Assembly (NCBI GenBank): GCA_903929195.1
Contig: CAIYTT010000059.1
Location: 1 to 45,937 of the forward strand
Length of the DNA stretch: 45,937 nt
Direction of reading: 5' to 3'
From: an uncultured Bacteroidota bacterium
GTDB taxonomy: Bacteria > Bacteroidota > Bacteroidia > Chitinophagales > Chitinophagaceae
Below the pieces are notes generated by a model. The model was not told where the DNA came from. It searched no databases and saw only the letters and a program-made list of their open reading frames with translations. Of this stretch, positions 9,280 to 18,240 are shown in pieces. A program made the position numbers and the translations under genes. The stretch's first letter is position 1; each line of letters opens with the position of its first letter.

Positions 9280-11334
9280 ATGGCTAAAAACAAAAATACA
9301 TCAAAACAAAATAGTATTAAAATACCGGTAAATAAACAAACTAAGAAGGAAATTGATATTTTACAATCTAAATCTCCTGCTTTAGAAAAGTCATTTTGGA
9401 ATAAACCCGCAAATCAATTTTTATTTGTTGGTACAATTGCTCTAATTACATTTGTATTTTTTAGTACTTGTTTAAATAATCAGCTTACTAACTGGGATGA
9501 CCTTGGATATGTAATATATAACCAATATATAAAAGATAGTTCTACACAAGGAATATTAAATATATTTAAGCTAAGTTCTACTGTTATGGGTAATTATCAT
9601 CCTTTAACTATACTCACTTATGCAATTGAATATAGTTATTGTGGTTTAAAGCCTTGGTTGTATCATTTTGATAGTGTTATATTACATGTAATTACTACTA
9701 TTGTTGTTTTCTTCTTTGTAAAATTACTTACCAAACGTACTATTGCTGCTATTATAGCTGCATTGCTATTTGGCATTCACCCTATGCATGTTGAGTCTGT
9801 TGCGTGGGTAGCCGGAAGAAAAGATATTTTATATGGTTTATTTTATATGCTTTCTTGCATCTGTTATATTTATTATGCAAGAACACAAAATAATAAAAGA
9901 TTTTTTTGGTACATAGCTGTTATTATCTTTTTTGCAATTTCATTATTATCAAAATCAGTGGGTGTAACCCTACCTGTAATTTTATTACTTATAGATTATT
10001 TTGAAAAGAGAAAAATAAATATATTTTTGCTCATTGAAAAAATTCCTCATTTTGCTTTATCTCTTCTTTTTGGTTTACTATCTATTACCGCTCAAAAACA
10101 GGTAGGTGCATTGGGTACTTTAGATGTTACTTATACCCCAATAGAACGATTAGCATTAGGTAATTATGCACTCATTACCTATATATGGAAAGCAATACTA
10201 CCGATTGGACTGTGTAATTTTTACCCATATCCTGAGAAAGTAAATAATGCTTTGCCGGGTATCTATTTTATATATATACTATTCGTATTAGCTGTCTTAT
10301 TTTTAATTTGGAAGTATGCACGAAAAAATACTATGATAATTTTTGGCTTTTTGTTTTTTCTGATAAATATAGTATTGTTATTGCAATTTATCCCTGTTGG
10401 TGGTTGTATAATGTCTGATAGGTATGGGTATATACCTTATTTGGGCTTTTTTATTATTATTGGTTGGTCGATTTCTGAATTATTTGAATCTAAAAATAAA
10501 ATACTCTTAGGGAAAATTGCTTTGTCCTTAACACTTATATATTCAATTGTACTCGGTTTTATGACTACAGAAAGATGTAAAGACTGGTACGATTCTATTA
10601 GTTTATGGAATGATGAGATTCAAAAGCATCCCGATAACCCGGTCGCATATTACTATATGGGGCAAGAATATTATACAAGATTTGAAAATACTACTGCTAT
10701 GAATGAAAAGAAAATATATGGAGATAGCAGTATGTACTATTTTAAAATGTCTGAAGCTAAAAAGCCTGACTATATAAATCCAATAATAAGTATTGCAGAA
10801 TTACAACGCAACTATGGCTTAATAGATGATGCTAAAATATCTTATTTTAAAGCATTAAAATATGCTAAAAATGATGTTACATCCCTAGAGCCTATTTATA
10901 TGGGTATGGGTGTAGTTTATTGCATTAAAAAAGACTACGATTCTGCGGCTTTCTGCTTTCGTACCGGCTTACAGCTTAAACCGATTAATTCTGATGGGCA
11001 TAGTAATTATGCTAATTTTTTAAATATTATAGGTAAAAATGATTCTGCTTTGTTTGAATATGCAGTAGCTATCAGCCAAAATCCTGATAATTTTATACCT
11101 TATGAAAATAGAGCAAGAATATTAGTTGCAAAAAACAAATATGATGATGCATTAAAAGATTATAATAAAGTATTAGAAATGATGCCGGATAGGGGAGAGA
11201 CCTACTATTTAAGGTCTCAATGCTATTGGTTAAAGGGGAATAAGGTTTTGGCACTAAAAGATATAGAAATGTCAAAAACAAAAGGCTTTTCACAAATAGA
11301 CCCTAATTATTATCAACAGCTAAAAAATCAATAA
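9280..11334 (+). CDS. TMTC-like multi-pass membrane protein with C-terminal TPRs
   Basis: The 684-residue product has a lysine/asparagine-rich cytosolic start (1-45) and then about ten or more membrane helices (46-430). The loop NWDDLGYVIYNQYIKD, HPLTILTYAIEY, and GIHPMHVESVAWVAGRKDILYGLFYM are characteristic of the TMTC/PMT-like glycosyltransferase fold (GT-C) with its acidic first loop. The C-terminal ~240 residues (HPDNPVAYYYMGQEYY..., KNDVTSLEPIYMGMGVVY..., INSDGHSNYANFLNIIG..., NFIPYENRARILV...) are tetratricopeptide repeats. By analogy with TMTC proteins it may transfer a sugar from a lipid donor to exported proteins, but bacterial relatives are uncharacterised. It converges on the DsbD-like gene with seven bases between stops and no clear terminator. 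Confidence 0.75.
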   Translation: MAKNKNTSKQNSIKIPVNKQTKKEIDILQSKSPALEKSFWNKPANQFLFVGTIALITFVFFSTCLNNQLTNWDDLGYVIYNQYIKDSSTQGILNIFKLSSTVMGNYHPLTILTYAIEYSYCGLKPWLYHFDSVILHVITTIVVFFFVKLLTKRTIAAIIAALLFGIHPMHVESVAWVAGRKDILYGLFYMLSCICYIYYARTQNNKRFFWYIAVIIFFAISLLSKSVGVTLPVILLLIDYFEKRKINIFLLIEKIPHFALSLLFGLLSITAQKQVGALGTLDVTYTPIERLALGNYALITYIWKAILPIGLCNFYPYPEKVNNALPGIYFIYILFVLAVLFLIWKYARKNTMIIFGFLFFLINIVLLLQFIPVGGCIMSDRYGYIPYLGFFIIIGWSISELFESKNKILLGKIALSLTLIYSIVLGFMTTERCKDWYDSISLWNDEIQKHPDNPVAYYYMGQEYYTRFENTTAMNEKKIYGDSSMYYFKMSEAKKPDYINPIISIAELQRNYGLIDDAKISYFKALKYAKNDVTSLEPIYMGMGVVYCIKKDYDSAAFCFRTGLQLKPINSDGHSNYANFLNIIGKNDSALFEYAVAISQNPDNFIPYENRARILVAKNKYDDALKDYNKVLEMMPDRGETYYLRSQCYWLKGNKVLALKDIEMSKTKGFSQIDPNYYQQLKNQ

Positions 11335-11341
11335 AGTGATA

Positions 11342-12475
11342 TTAATTCGTAAAAGAGGGCAAGAAACCACTTATACCTTTTAAGGGGGCTCCAAAAATCC
11401 CCGGTATTAAATATATTGCTAACACAAAAGATGCAATTGCAATAAATAATCTGGAAAGTGTAACAAATTCTTGATTATGATTATTGCGAGTAACTACATA
11501 ATCATTTGAAAATTTTAGCTTGCCTAACATATATAAACCTAACACAATGCATAAAATTGCCCATAGTCCAATAAATAATTCTCGATCAAATATTTCATTC
11601 CACCCTAATTTAATTACGGCAATTGATAAAAATTTAAAGCTTACCAATACAGACAATAAACCTAAAACTACTTTTACTTGATTTAAAACAGCAATAGAAG
11701 AAGCAATAAAATTTATTATTACCGGAAATAGAAATGGTGTAGAAAGACCTAATGAAAATCCAAGCATTCCTACTAATGGACCCCAAGAACCACCATCACT
11801 TGCCATTACTAATACTAAACCTACAATGGGGCCGGTTGAAGAAAATGTTACTATGGGCAAGGTAAGTGCCATATTAAAAATACTCCAAAAATTTCCTTTT
11901 CGTGCTTTTGCATCTGTCAATAGTGCCCATCTGGCTGGTAGTTTTATTTCGAATGCACCTAAAAAAGAAAAACCTAATACAATAAATATTCTGAAAAATA
12001 TTAAATTAAATATCCAATTACTATATAATAATTTTAGGTTTTTATGTCCTATTAAATAATTAATACCTATTATAAATAAACCTAACAATGAGAATATTAC
12101 AAAAATAGAGAGTGTATATATAAAAATATTTAATTTTCCATCTATTTTTTTTCGACTTCTTAATGTTAAATAACCCACAGTAATTGGTAATAAAGCATAT
12201 ACATATGGGGTAAATACAGATAAAATGCCACCAAAGACACCTTTGCTGAAAATCCAAAATAATGATTTAATGTAGGTTTCGGTTATAGGTGCATTATTTA
12301 CTATTTGAGAATCCTTTTTTCTTAAATTTTCATTTGTTGCACTTATAGCAGTATTGTTGTAAAGAGTTGTTTTTTTTTGAGAAAAAGTATTAGGTATTGT
12401 AAATAATATACTGATTATAAAGATAAACAAAAACTTATAAGATATATTTTTTATATTTAATATTTGTTTAATCAT
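11342..12475 (-). CDS. DsbD/CcdA-like membrane protein lacking both redox cysteines
   Basis: The 377-residue product has a signal-like first segment (10-32), a short periplasmic stretch and then eight or so membrane helices arranged as in the DsbD beta domain. The two family landmarks are recognisable but each has lost its catalytic cysteine: the TPCVFPMIP-type motif reads TPYVYALLP (89-97) and the CTGP motif reads STGP (213-216). The periplasmic N-domain and the C-terminal thioredoxin domain of full DsbD are also absent. It therefore cannot pass electrons in the normal way and probably has another membrane role. It lies 25 bases after the TPR-adenylate cyclase gene and is likely its operon partner. 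Confidence 0.72.
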   Translation of the reverse strand: MIKQILNIKNISYKFLFIFIISILFTIPNTFSQKKTTLYNNTAISATNENLRKKDSQIVNNAPITETYIKSLFWIFSKGVFGGILSVFTPYVYALLPITVGYLTLRSRKKIDGKLNIFIYTLSIFVIFSLLGLFIIGINYLIGHKNLKLLYSNWIFNLIFFRIFIVLGFSFLGAFEIKLPARWALLTDAKARKGNFWSIFNMALTLPIVTFSSTGPIVGLVLVMASDGGSWGPLVGMLGFSLGLSTPFLFPVIINFIASSIAVLNQVKVVLGLLSVLVSFKFLSIAVIKLGWNEIFDRELFIGLWAILCIVLGLYMLGKLKFSNDYVVTRNNHNQEFVTLSRLFIAIASFVLAIYLIPGIFGAPLKGISGFLPSFTN

Positions 12476-12500
12476 TATGTGAAATAAAAACTTTAATTAA

Positions 12501-14684
12501 TTAAACTAATTCAGTCTCTGTAACTAATATATTCTCTACAAAATACATACTTAGTTCCCCTTTGTTTTTTGCTTGTATTTTGCCTCTATATGTGCATTCA
12601 AATTTATCTTTAATAAGTTCGTGAGTAACTTCAGAAATATTTATTTTACCTGCAACGCTATTTTGTTCCATTCTTGCAGCAGTATTTACCGTATCACCCC
12701 AAATATCATAAGCAAACTTTTTTACACCAACTATGCCGGCAACAACGCTACCACTATGTACCCCTATTCTTACTTGAAACGTAAGGTCTCCAAGTTGTTT
12801 TTTTCTTTCTGCCATAAATTCTCTTAATTCAATAGCTGCATTTACAACATTTTCTGCATGATTTTCATTTAGTAATGGTAAACCACATACAGCTAAATAG
12901 GCATCACCCACGGTTTTTATTTTTTCAATATTATATTTACCCATTATGTGGTCAAAACCACGAAAACAACCATCTAATTCATTTACTAATTGTTGTGGTG
13001 TCATTCTTTCCGCCACTGTAGTAAAACCAACAAAGTCTGTAAATAATACAGTTACTTCATTAAAGAATTTAGCCTCAGCACTGCCTTTATCTTTTAATTC
13101 TTCAGCAACTTCCGATGGTAAAATGTTTAGTAATAATTCTTCTGAACGATTTTTTTCTCTCGTAATAATTTTATTCGATTTGTTCTGTTTAATATTACTC
13201 CTGAGTACTAAACCAATTACAAATAATAAAACTACAATACCGGCATATAAAAAGTAGTCTTCATTTTTCTTCTTTTCAATTGTCAATAAATCTAATTGTA
13301 TTTGTTTGTCAGCAATTTCTTTTTTTGCCTGTGTTTCTTGTTTAGTTAATTCTTTTTTATTATCTATAGAATTAATAGAATCTTTTAAAGTAGTAGATAG
13401 TATAAAATTATCTAATGCTGCAGCATAATTACCAGATAATTTATAAGCTTCAGATAGATATTGACTATATTCACTAACACCTGCAATATCTCCACTCTCT
13501 TTACAACCTGCAATACATTTATTTAAATATTCAATTGCCTTGTTAAGAATAGCAGTTCTACCTTTTGGTACTAAAGGTCCTATATTATCATTACTACTTG
13601 TATCTTTTGCAATCAATAGGTAAGTATCGCCAATATTTCCTTCCAAAATTTTAATATCTTCTACATCTTTTAATTCTTCAAGTAGTTTTAGTGCATCAAA
13701 ATAAGATTCTAATGCTTTGGGGTAATTGTTTATTTTTTTATATAATTCACCTATGTTTACAAAATTTACAGCAATCCCATTTTTATCACCATTACTTTCA
13801 TAAATACTTATTGCTTTTTTGTAATATACTAAGGCGCTGTCAAAAATGTTTTTACCTAAATATACATTTGCAATATTTCCATCAACTTTTGCAATATTAT
13901 TATTGTCTTTTAATTCAATTAATATATTTAAAGCTTTATTGTTATATTCTAAAGCTTTATCAAATTGCCCTTGTCGTTCGCATACCAAACTTATATTTAT
14001 GTTAGAATATGCAATTGCAGCTTTATCATTTATTTCTTCATTTAACTTTAATGCAGAAAAATCGGCAGCTAAAGCTTCTTTATATTTGCTTTTATTTAAA
14101 TACGCAATATTTTGACTGTTATACAGTCTTACCATAATTTTCTTGTCTTCATTGTTTTGTTGTCCGTTTTGTTTTATTATGTCAAATATTAATATAGCAT
14201 TATTATAAGCAATTAAAGCGCTATCTAATTCTATTTTATTTAAATAAATATCACCAATATTTCCATATACTCCTGCAATACCTCTCTTTATACCTAATTC
14301 CTCAAATAATTTTAATGAACGATTATTATATTCTAAAGCAGAGTTAAAGTCTCCTTTTTGCTTATAGTTAATAGCAATGTTCATTAATATCATTGCTTTA
14401 CCTCTATTCCACATTAATTTATTTGCCAATTCTATACCTAAATTACCATATTTAAACCCTTCATCGGGATTGATACCACTATACTCGTAGCATAACTGCC
14501 TATATATATGTACTTTATTTGTATCTTCATTTAGTGTTGTTAATACCTGTAACAAAGAATCTATTTTTATTTTTCCATGTTTTTGAGAAAAAGATTGAAT
14601 AGCAAAAAATAAAAAAATAATAGTAATAAAAAACGGCAATAAATTGCAGCTGATACTATTTTTTATTTTGTTATTATTTACCAT
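12501..14684 (-). CDS. TPR sensor protein with class III adenylate cyclase domain
   Basis: The 727-residue protein has a signal sequence, about eight tetratricopeptide units (45-430, recurring GN-I/A-x-x-Y and KALEY motifs), a coiled coil (KKELTKQETQAKKEIADKQ), one membrane helix (YAGIVVLLFVIGLVL) and a cytosolic class III nucleotide cyclase domain (about 530-720). Key residues are visible: the metal aspartates in LFTDFVGF and KTVGDAY, the substrate-specifying lysine (EKIKTVG) and aspartate (YDIWGDTVN), and the transition-state Asn/Arg in NTAAR. The Lys/Asp pair points to cAMP rather than cGMP. A periplasmic TPR domain would thus control cAMP synthesis inside. It lies 51 bases after its truncated paralogue and 25 before the DsbD-like gene. 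Confidence 0.88.
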   Translation of the reverse strand: MVNNNKIKNSISCNLLPFFITIIFLFFAIQSFSQKHGKIKIDSLLQVLTTLNEDTNKVHIYRQLCYEYSGINPDEGFKYGNLGIELANKLMWNRGKAMILMNIAINYKQKGDFNSALEYNNRSLKLFEELGIKRGIAGVYGNIGDIYLNKIELDSALIAYNNAILIFDIIKQNGQQNNEDKKIMVRLYNSQNIAYLNKSKYKEALAADFSALKLNEEINDKAAIAYSNINISLVCERQGQFDKALEYNNKALNILIELKDNNNIAKVDGNIANVYLGKNIFDSALVYYKKAISIYESNGDKNGIAVNFVNIGELYKKINNYPKALESYFDALKLLEELKDVEDIKILEGNIGDTYLLIAKDTSSNDNIGPLVPKGRTAILNKAIEYLNKCIAGCKESGDIAGVSEYSQYLSEAYKLSGNYAAALDNFILSTTLKDSINSIDNKKELTKQETQAKKEIADKQIQLDLLTIEKKKNEDYFLYAGIVVLLFVIGLVLRSNIKQNKSNKIITREKNRSEELLLNILPSEVAEELKDKGSAEAKFFNEVTVLFTDFVGFTTVAERMTPQQLVNELDGCFRGFDHIMGKYNIEKIKTVGDAYLAVCGLPLLNENHAENVVNAAIELREFMAERKKQLGDLTFQVRIGVHSGSVVAGIVGVKKFAYDIWGDTVNTAARMEQNSVAGKINISEVTHELIKDKFECTYRGKIQAKNKGELSMYFVENILVTETELV

Positions 14685-14735
14685 TTTTAATTATAGCTGT
14701 TTTTCTTTTTTACATTATTTATTATAGTAAATATA

Positions 14736-16172
14736 CTATATTTTATCTTTATCAATATCAAAATTTAATTCAGGATGTTTTTTTATTAAATCAACTAATA
14801 GCTGGTTCGATTTTTTTTGATTATTATAACTTCTTACCATTAAACCAATTATTAAAAGTAATACTACTAAACCTGCTAATGAAAATAAATCCTCTGTTCT
14901 TTTTTTAGCCAAATCAATTTTGTCTATTGCAATTTGTTTATCTTTTAATTCCAATTCCCTTTTTGTTTCTAATAAAGTTATTTCTTTTATTCTTTCTATT
15001 GAATAAACAGAATCTTTAATTAATGTGTATTGTTTATAATAATATAATGCTTCACTATAATTTCTTGCTAATTTATAGGCATCTGCTTCATACTTACTAA
15101 ATTCTAATGTTCCGTCTAAATCATTAATACTCTTACAGCCATCAACTCCTTTTTTTAAATAAGATATTGCTTTTTGTAAATTATCTTCTTTACTTTCAGA
15201 AATCTTTTTATCCGGTATTATTAATCCGGTTGAATCTTTGGCTATTAAATAGTATGCTTCACCAATATTACCTAAATTATTATATTGATAAAACTTATTT
15301 TTAATTAATTCGGATTGCTTTAGAGCTATAAAATAAGTTTCAAGTGCTTTTGAATAATTTTTTTGGTTTTGATATACCTGCCCCATATTTCCTAAATTTA
15401 CAGTAATACCATTACTGTCGCTTAGAGAAAAATATATTTTATTTGCATCTTCATAATAGGCTAATGCACTATCATATTTTGCTTGTGCATTATAAACATT
15501 TGCAATGTTTCCAAGCGTTCTGGCTACACCTATTTTATCACCTTTTTCATTAAGTATTTTTAGTGCTTTGTGGTTGTATGCTAATGTTTTGGGATAGTCT
15601 TGTATTGCTTGATACACTAATGCTATATTCCCTAAATTTCTTGCAATACCTATTTTAAAACCCGACTCTTCGCATATTTTTAAGGCTTTAAAATAATATT
15701 CTATGGCTTTCGGATATTCACATTCATTATTATAAACCTGCCCTATATTTCCTAAGTTAAATTCAATACCATATTTATATCCAATTTTCTCATTTATTTT
15801 TAATGCATTAAAATAATAATCTAATGCCTTCTCATGATTCTTATTTGCTTCATAGTTTAGTCCGAGTGCATTGTATGCCATAGCTTTGCCCTTTTCCCAA
15901 ACTAATTTTTCTGCTAAAAAAAGTTCATCATTACCATACTTTATTCCTTCATCCGGATTTATTGTGTAATTTTCTATTGAAATATCATTAAGTAATTTTA
16001 CTTTATTGCTATCTTCTTTGGCTGTCGCAATTTGCTGATATAAAGAATCTATCAAAGCTCTGCCTTGCTTTTTTGCATTTGTTGTGGATGGAAGCAAGAA
16101 AAAAACAAACGTATATAGAGCATATATAATTATATTTGAAAATGCGCCAACATATTTGTTATTTTTTAACAT
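14736..16172 (-). CDS. TPR membrane protein, paralogue of the cyclase without catalytic domain
   Basis: The 478-residue product parallels the neighbouring cyclase throughout: signal sequence, the NPDEGIKYGN motif, six or more TPR units (GNIGQVYNN, GNIALVYQA, GNIANVYNA, GNMGQVYQN), a coiled coil ending in LKDKQIAIDKIDLAKKR, one membrane helix (LAGLVVLLLIIGLMV) and a short basic tail. It stops where the cyclase domain would begin. The end (LIKKHPELNFDIDKDKI) shows no remnant of a cyclase. It may be a regulatory partner that heterodimerises with the cyclase through the shared coiled coil, or a sensor with another output. It is the first gene of the minus-strand cluster. Confidence 0.78.
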   Translation of the reverse strand: MLKNNKYVGAFSNIIIYALYTFVFFLLPSTTNAKKQGRALIDSLYQQIATAKEDSNKVKLLNDISIENYTINPDEGIKYGNDELFLAEKLVWEKGKAMAYNALGLNYEANKNHEKALDYYFNALKINEKIGYKYGIEFNLGNIGQVYNNECEYPKAIEYYFKALKICEESGFKIGIARNLGNIALVYQAIQDYPKTLAYNHKALKILNEKGDKIGVARTLGNIANVYNAQAKYDSALAYYEDANKIYFSLSDSNGITVNLGNMGQVYQNQKNYSKALETYFIALKQSELIKNKFYQYNNLGNIGEAYYLIAKDSTGLIIPDKKISESKEDNLQKAISYLKKGVDGCKSINDLDGTLEFSKYEADAYKLARNYSEALYYYKQYTLIKDSVYSIERIKEITLLETKRELELKDKQIAIDKIDLAKKRTEDLFSLAGLVVLLLIIGLMVRSYNNQKKSNQLLVDLIKKHPELNFDIDKDKI

Positions 16173-16316
16173 AAAATTAAAACAAAATAATCATTAAATT
16201 TTTGCAATGATACTATTATAATTCATAATTTCAAAATGATTAACGTTTGGATTATTTTCACAAATGGTTATAAATTACAATTTAATATTTCAAATATAAT
16301 ATATAAATATTTGTAT

Positions 16317-17318
16317 CTATGTAATTGAGTCGTATGCCCATTTAATATATGTTGCACCCCATGTAAATCCCCCGCCAAAAGCAGCTAAAATGATATTATC
16401 TCCTTTATGTAGTTTATTTTCCCATTCCCACATACAAAGCGGCAATGTACCATTTGTAGTATTTCCGAATTTTTCTATATTAATCATTACCTTCTCTGTT
16501 GGTAATTTCATTCTGTCTGCTGTGGCATTAATAATTCGTTTGTTTGCTTGATGCGGAACTAACCAATTTACAGAATCTGAGGTTAAATTATTACGTTCCA
16601 TTATCTCTGCTGCAACATCTGCCATGTTTTTTACAGCAAATTTAAAAACAGCTTGACCCTCTTGATAAACATAGTGTTCTTTATTCATTACTGTTTCAAT
16701 GCTTGCCGGCTTTACAGACCCACCTGCTTTCTGGTGCAAAAACACCCTGCCACTGCCGTCTGTTTTTAAAATAGAATCAACAATTCCATATCCTTCTTCA
16801 TTAGGCTCAAGTAAAACGGCTCCTGCACCATCACCAAAAATAATAGATACAGCTCTATCTTCGTAGTTCATAATAGAACTCATTTTATCTACACCTACAA
16901 CAATAACTTTTTTGTGTCTGCCACTAATAATAAATTGAGATGCAGTAGTAAGAGCAAAAATAAAGCCACTACAAGCAGCATTTACGTCAAAACCCCAAGC
17001 ATTAGTCATTCCGGCTTTATCGCATATTATATTTGCAGTTGCCGGAAATTGCATATCGGGTGTAGTTGTTGCACATATAACCAGTTCAATATCTTTAGGG
17101 CTAATACCTTTCTTACTTAAAAGATTTTTAATTGCTTCAACAGCCATATCGCTACTGCCTTTGCCTTCACCTTTTAATATTCTTCGTTCTTTTATTCCTG
17201 TTCTCGATGTTATCCACTCATCGGTTGTTTCCATCATCGTTTCTAATTCTGCATTTGTAAGTACATAATCAGGAACATATCCGCCTACACCAGTTATGGC
17301 AGCTTGTATTTTCTGCAT
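16317..17318 (-). CDS. fabH: 3-oxoacyl-ACP synthase III (KASIII)
   Basis: The 333-residue enzyme starts fatty-acid synthesis by condensing an acyl-CoA primer with malonyl-ACP. The start IQAAITGVGGYVPDYVLTN, TDEWITSRTGIKERR, the active-site cysteine in AACSGFIFAL (Cys116), the catalytic histidine in PHQANKRI and the C-terminal NFGNTTNGTLP asparagine segment are all in order. The latter deviates from the common GNTSAASIP wording, but the Cys-His-Asn triad is intact. It lies 71 bases downstream of fabG and is probably co-transcribed with it. Confidence 0.93.
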   Translation of the reverse strand: MQKIQAAITGVGGYVPDYVLTNAELETMMETTDEWITSRTGIKERRILKGEGKGSSDMAVEAIKNLLSKKGISPKDIELVICATTTPDMQFPATANIICDKAGMTNAWGFDVNAACSGFIFALTTASQFIISGRHKKVIVVGVDKMSSIMNYEDRAVSIIFGDGAGAVLLEPNEEGYGIVDSILKTDGSGRVFLHQKAGGSVKPASIETVMNKEHYVYQEGQAVFKFAVKNMADVAAEIMERNNLTSDSVNWLVPHQANKRIINATADRMKLPTEKVMINIEKFGNTTNGTLPLCMWEWENKLHKGDNIILAAFGGGFTWGATYIKWAYDSIT

Positions 17319-17389
17319 TTATTTCGTTTATTTTAATTATTAATATTGATATTTTTTATTTGTTGATGTTTTATTGTTATGTGTTGTAA

Positions 17390-18136
17390 TTACATGTTCA
17401 TACCGCCACATATACTTAATACTTGTCCGCTTACATAAGTACTCATATCGCTTGCTAAAAAAAGAGCGGCATTTGCAATATCTTCTGGTTGCCCAAAACG
17501 ACCCAAAGGTATTTTTTCAAACCATTTTTCTCCGCCTCCGTCTTTTAAATAGTGTGTCATATCTGTTTCTACAAATCCGGGTGCTATGGCATTACATCTT
17601 ATGTTTCTGCTGCCTAATTCTTGTGCAATACTTTTTGTAAAGCCTATTATTCCCGCTTTAGATGCTGCATAAGCACTTTGCCCACCATTACCTTTCATAC
17701 CAACAATAGAACTTAAATTGATAATAGAACCGTTTCTTGCCTTCATCATTGGTTTTATTACCTGACGTGTAAGATTATAAACGCTTTTTAAATTTGCCTG
17801 CATTACATCATCCCATTGTTCAGGAGTAAGCCTCATTAATAAATTATCTTTACTAATACCGGCATTATTTACACAAATATCAATTGTTCCAAATTCTTTA
17901 ATCACATCGGCTGCCAATTGCACACTTGCTTCATAATTACCTGCATTGCTTTTATAACTTTTGGCTTTAATACCATAGCCGGTTAGTTTTTTCTCAAGCT
18001 CTAAAGCTTTTTCTTCCGATGATAGATATGTAAATGCTATATTAGCCCCTTGTTCTGCAAATTTTAGGGCTATTGCCTCTCCAATTCCTCTGCTTGCACC
18101 TGTAATAAGTGCAATCTTATTTTCAAGTAACTTCAT
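17390..18136 (-). CDS. fabG: 3-oxoacyl-ACP reductase
   Basis: This 248-residue short-chain dehydrogenase has the cofactor motif TGASRGIG (13-20), NNAG (90-93), the catalytic Ser in LSS (142), Tyr156 and Lys160 in YAASK, and the FabG-like C-terminus (ETDMT...PLGRFGQPEDIANAALFLASD). It reduces 3-oxoacyl-ACP with NADPH in fatty-acid elongation. The adjacency to fabH supports FabG over other SDR functions. A TACTTTAG sequence (18155-18162, minus strand), one base off the -7 consensus, lies 18 bases before the start and may be the operon promoter. Confidence 0.92.
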   Translation of the reverse strand: MKLLENKIALITGASRGIGEAIALKFAEQGANIAFTYLSSEEKALELEKKLTGYGIKAKSYKSNAGNYEASVQLAADVIKEFGTIDICVNNAGISKDNLLMRLTPEQWDDVMQANLKSVYNLTRQVIKPMMKARNGSIINLSSIVGMKGNGGQSAYAASKAGIIGFTKSIAQELGSRNIRCNAIAPGFVETDMTHYLKDGGGEKWFEKIPLGRFGQPEDIANAALFLASDMSTYVSGQVLSICGGMNM

Positions 18137-18240
18137 TCTACTATGTTTTGGGTGCTAAAGTAGTCATAGATGTTCATATTTAGTACATATAGATTTACTT
18201 TGTTAACTATTATTATGTATTTTTAAATAAAAAATATTTT

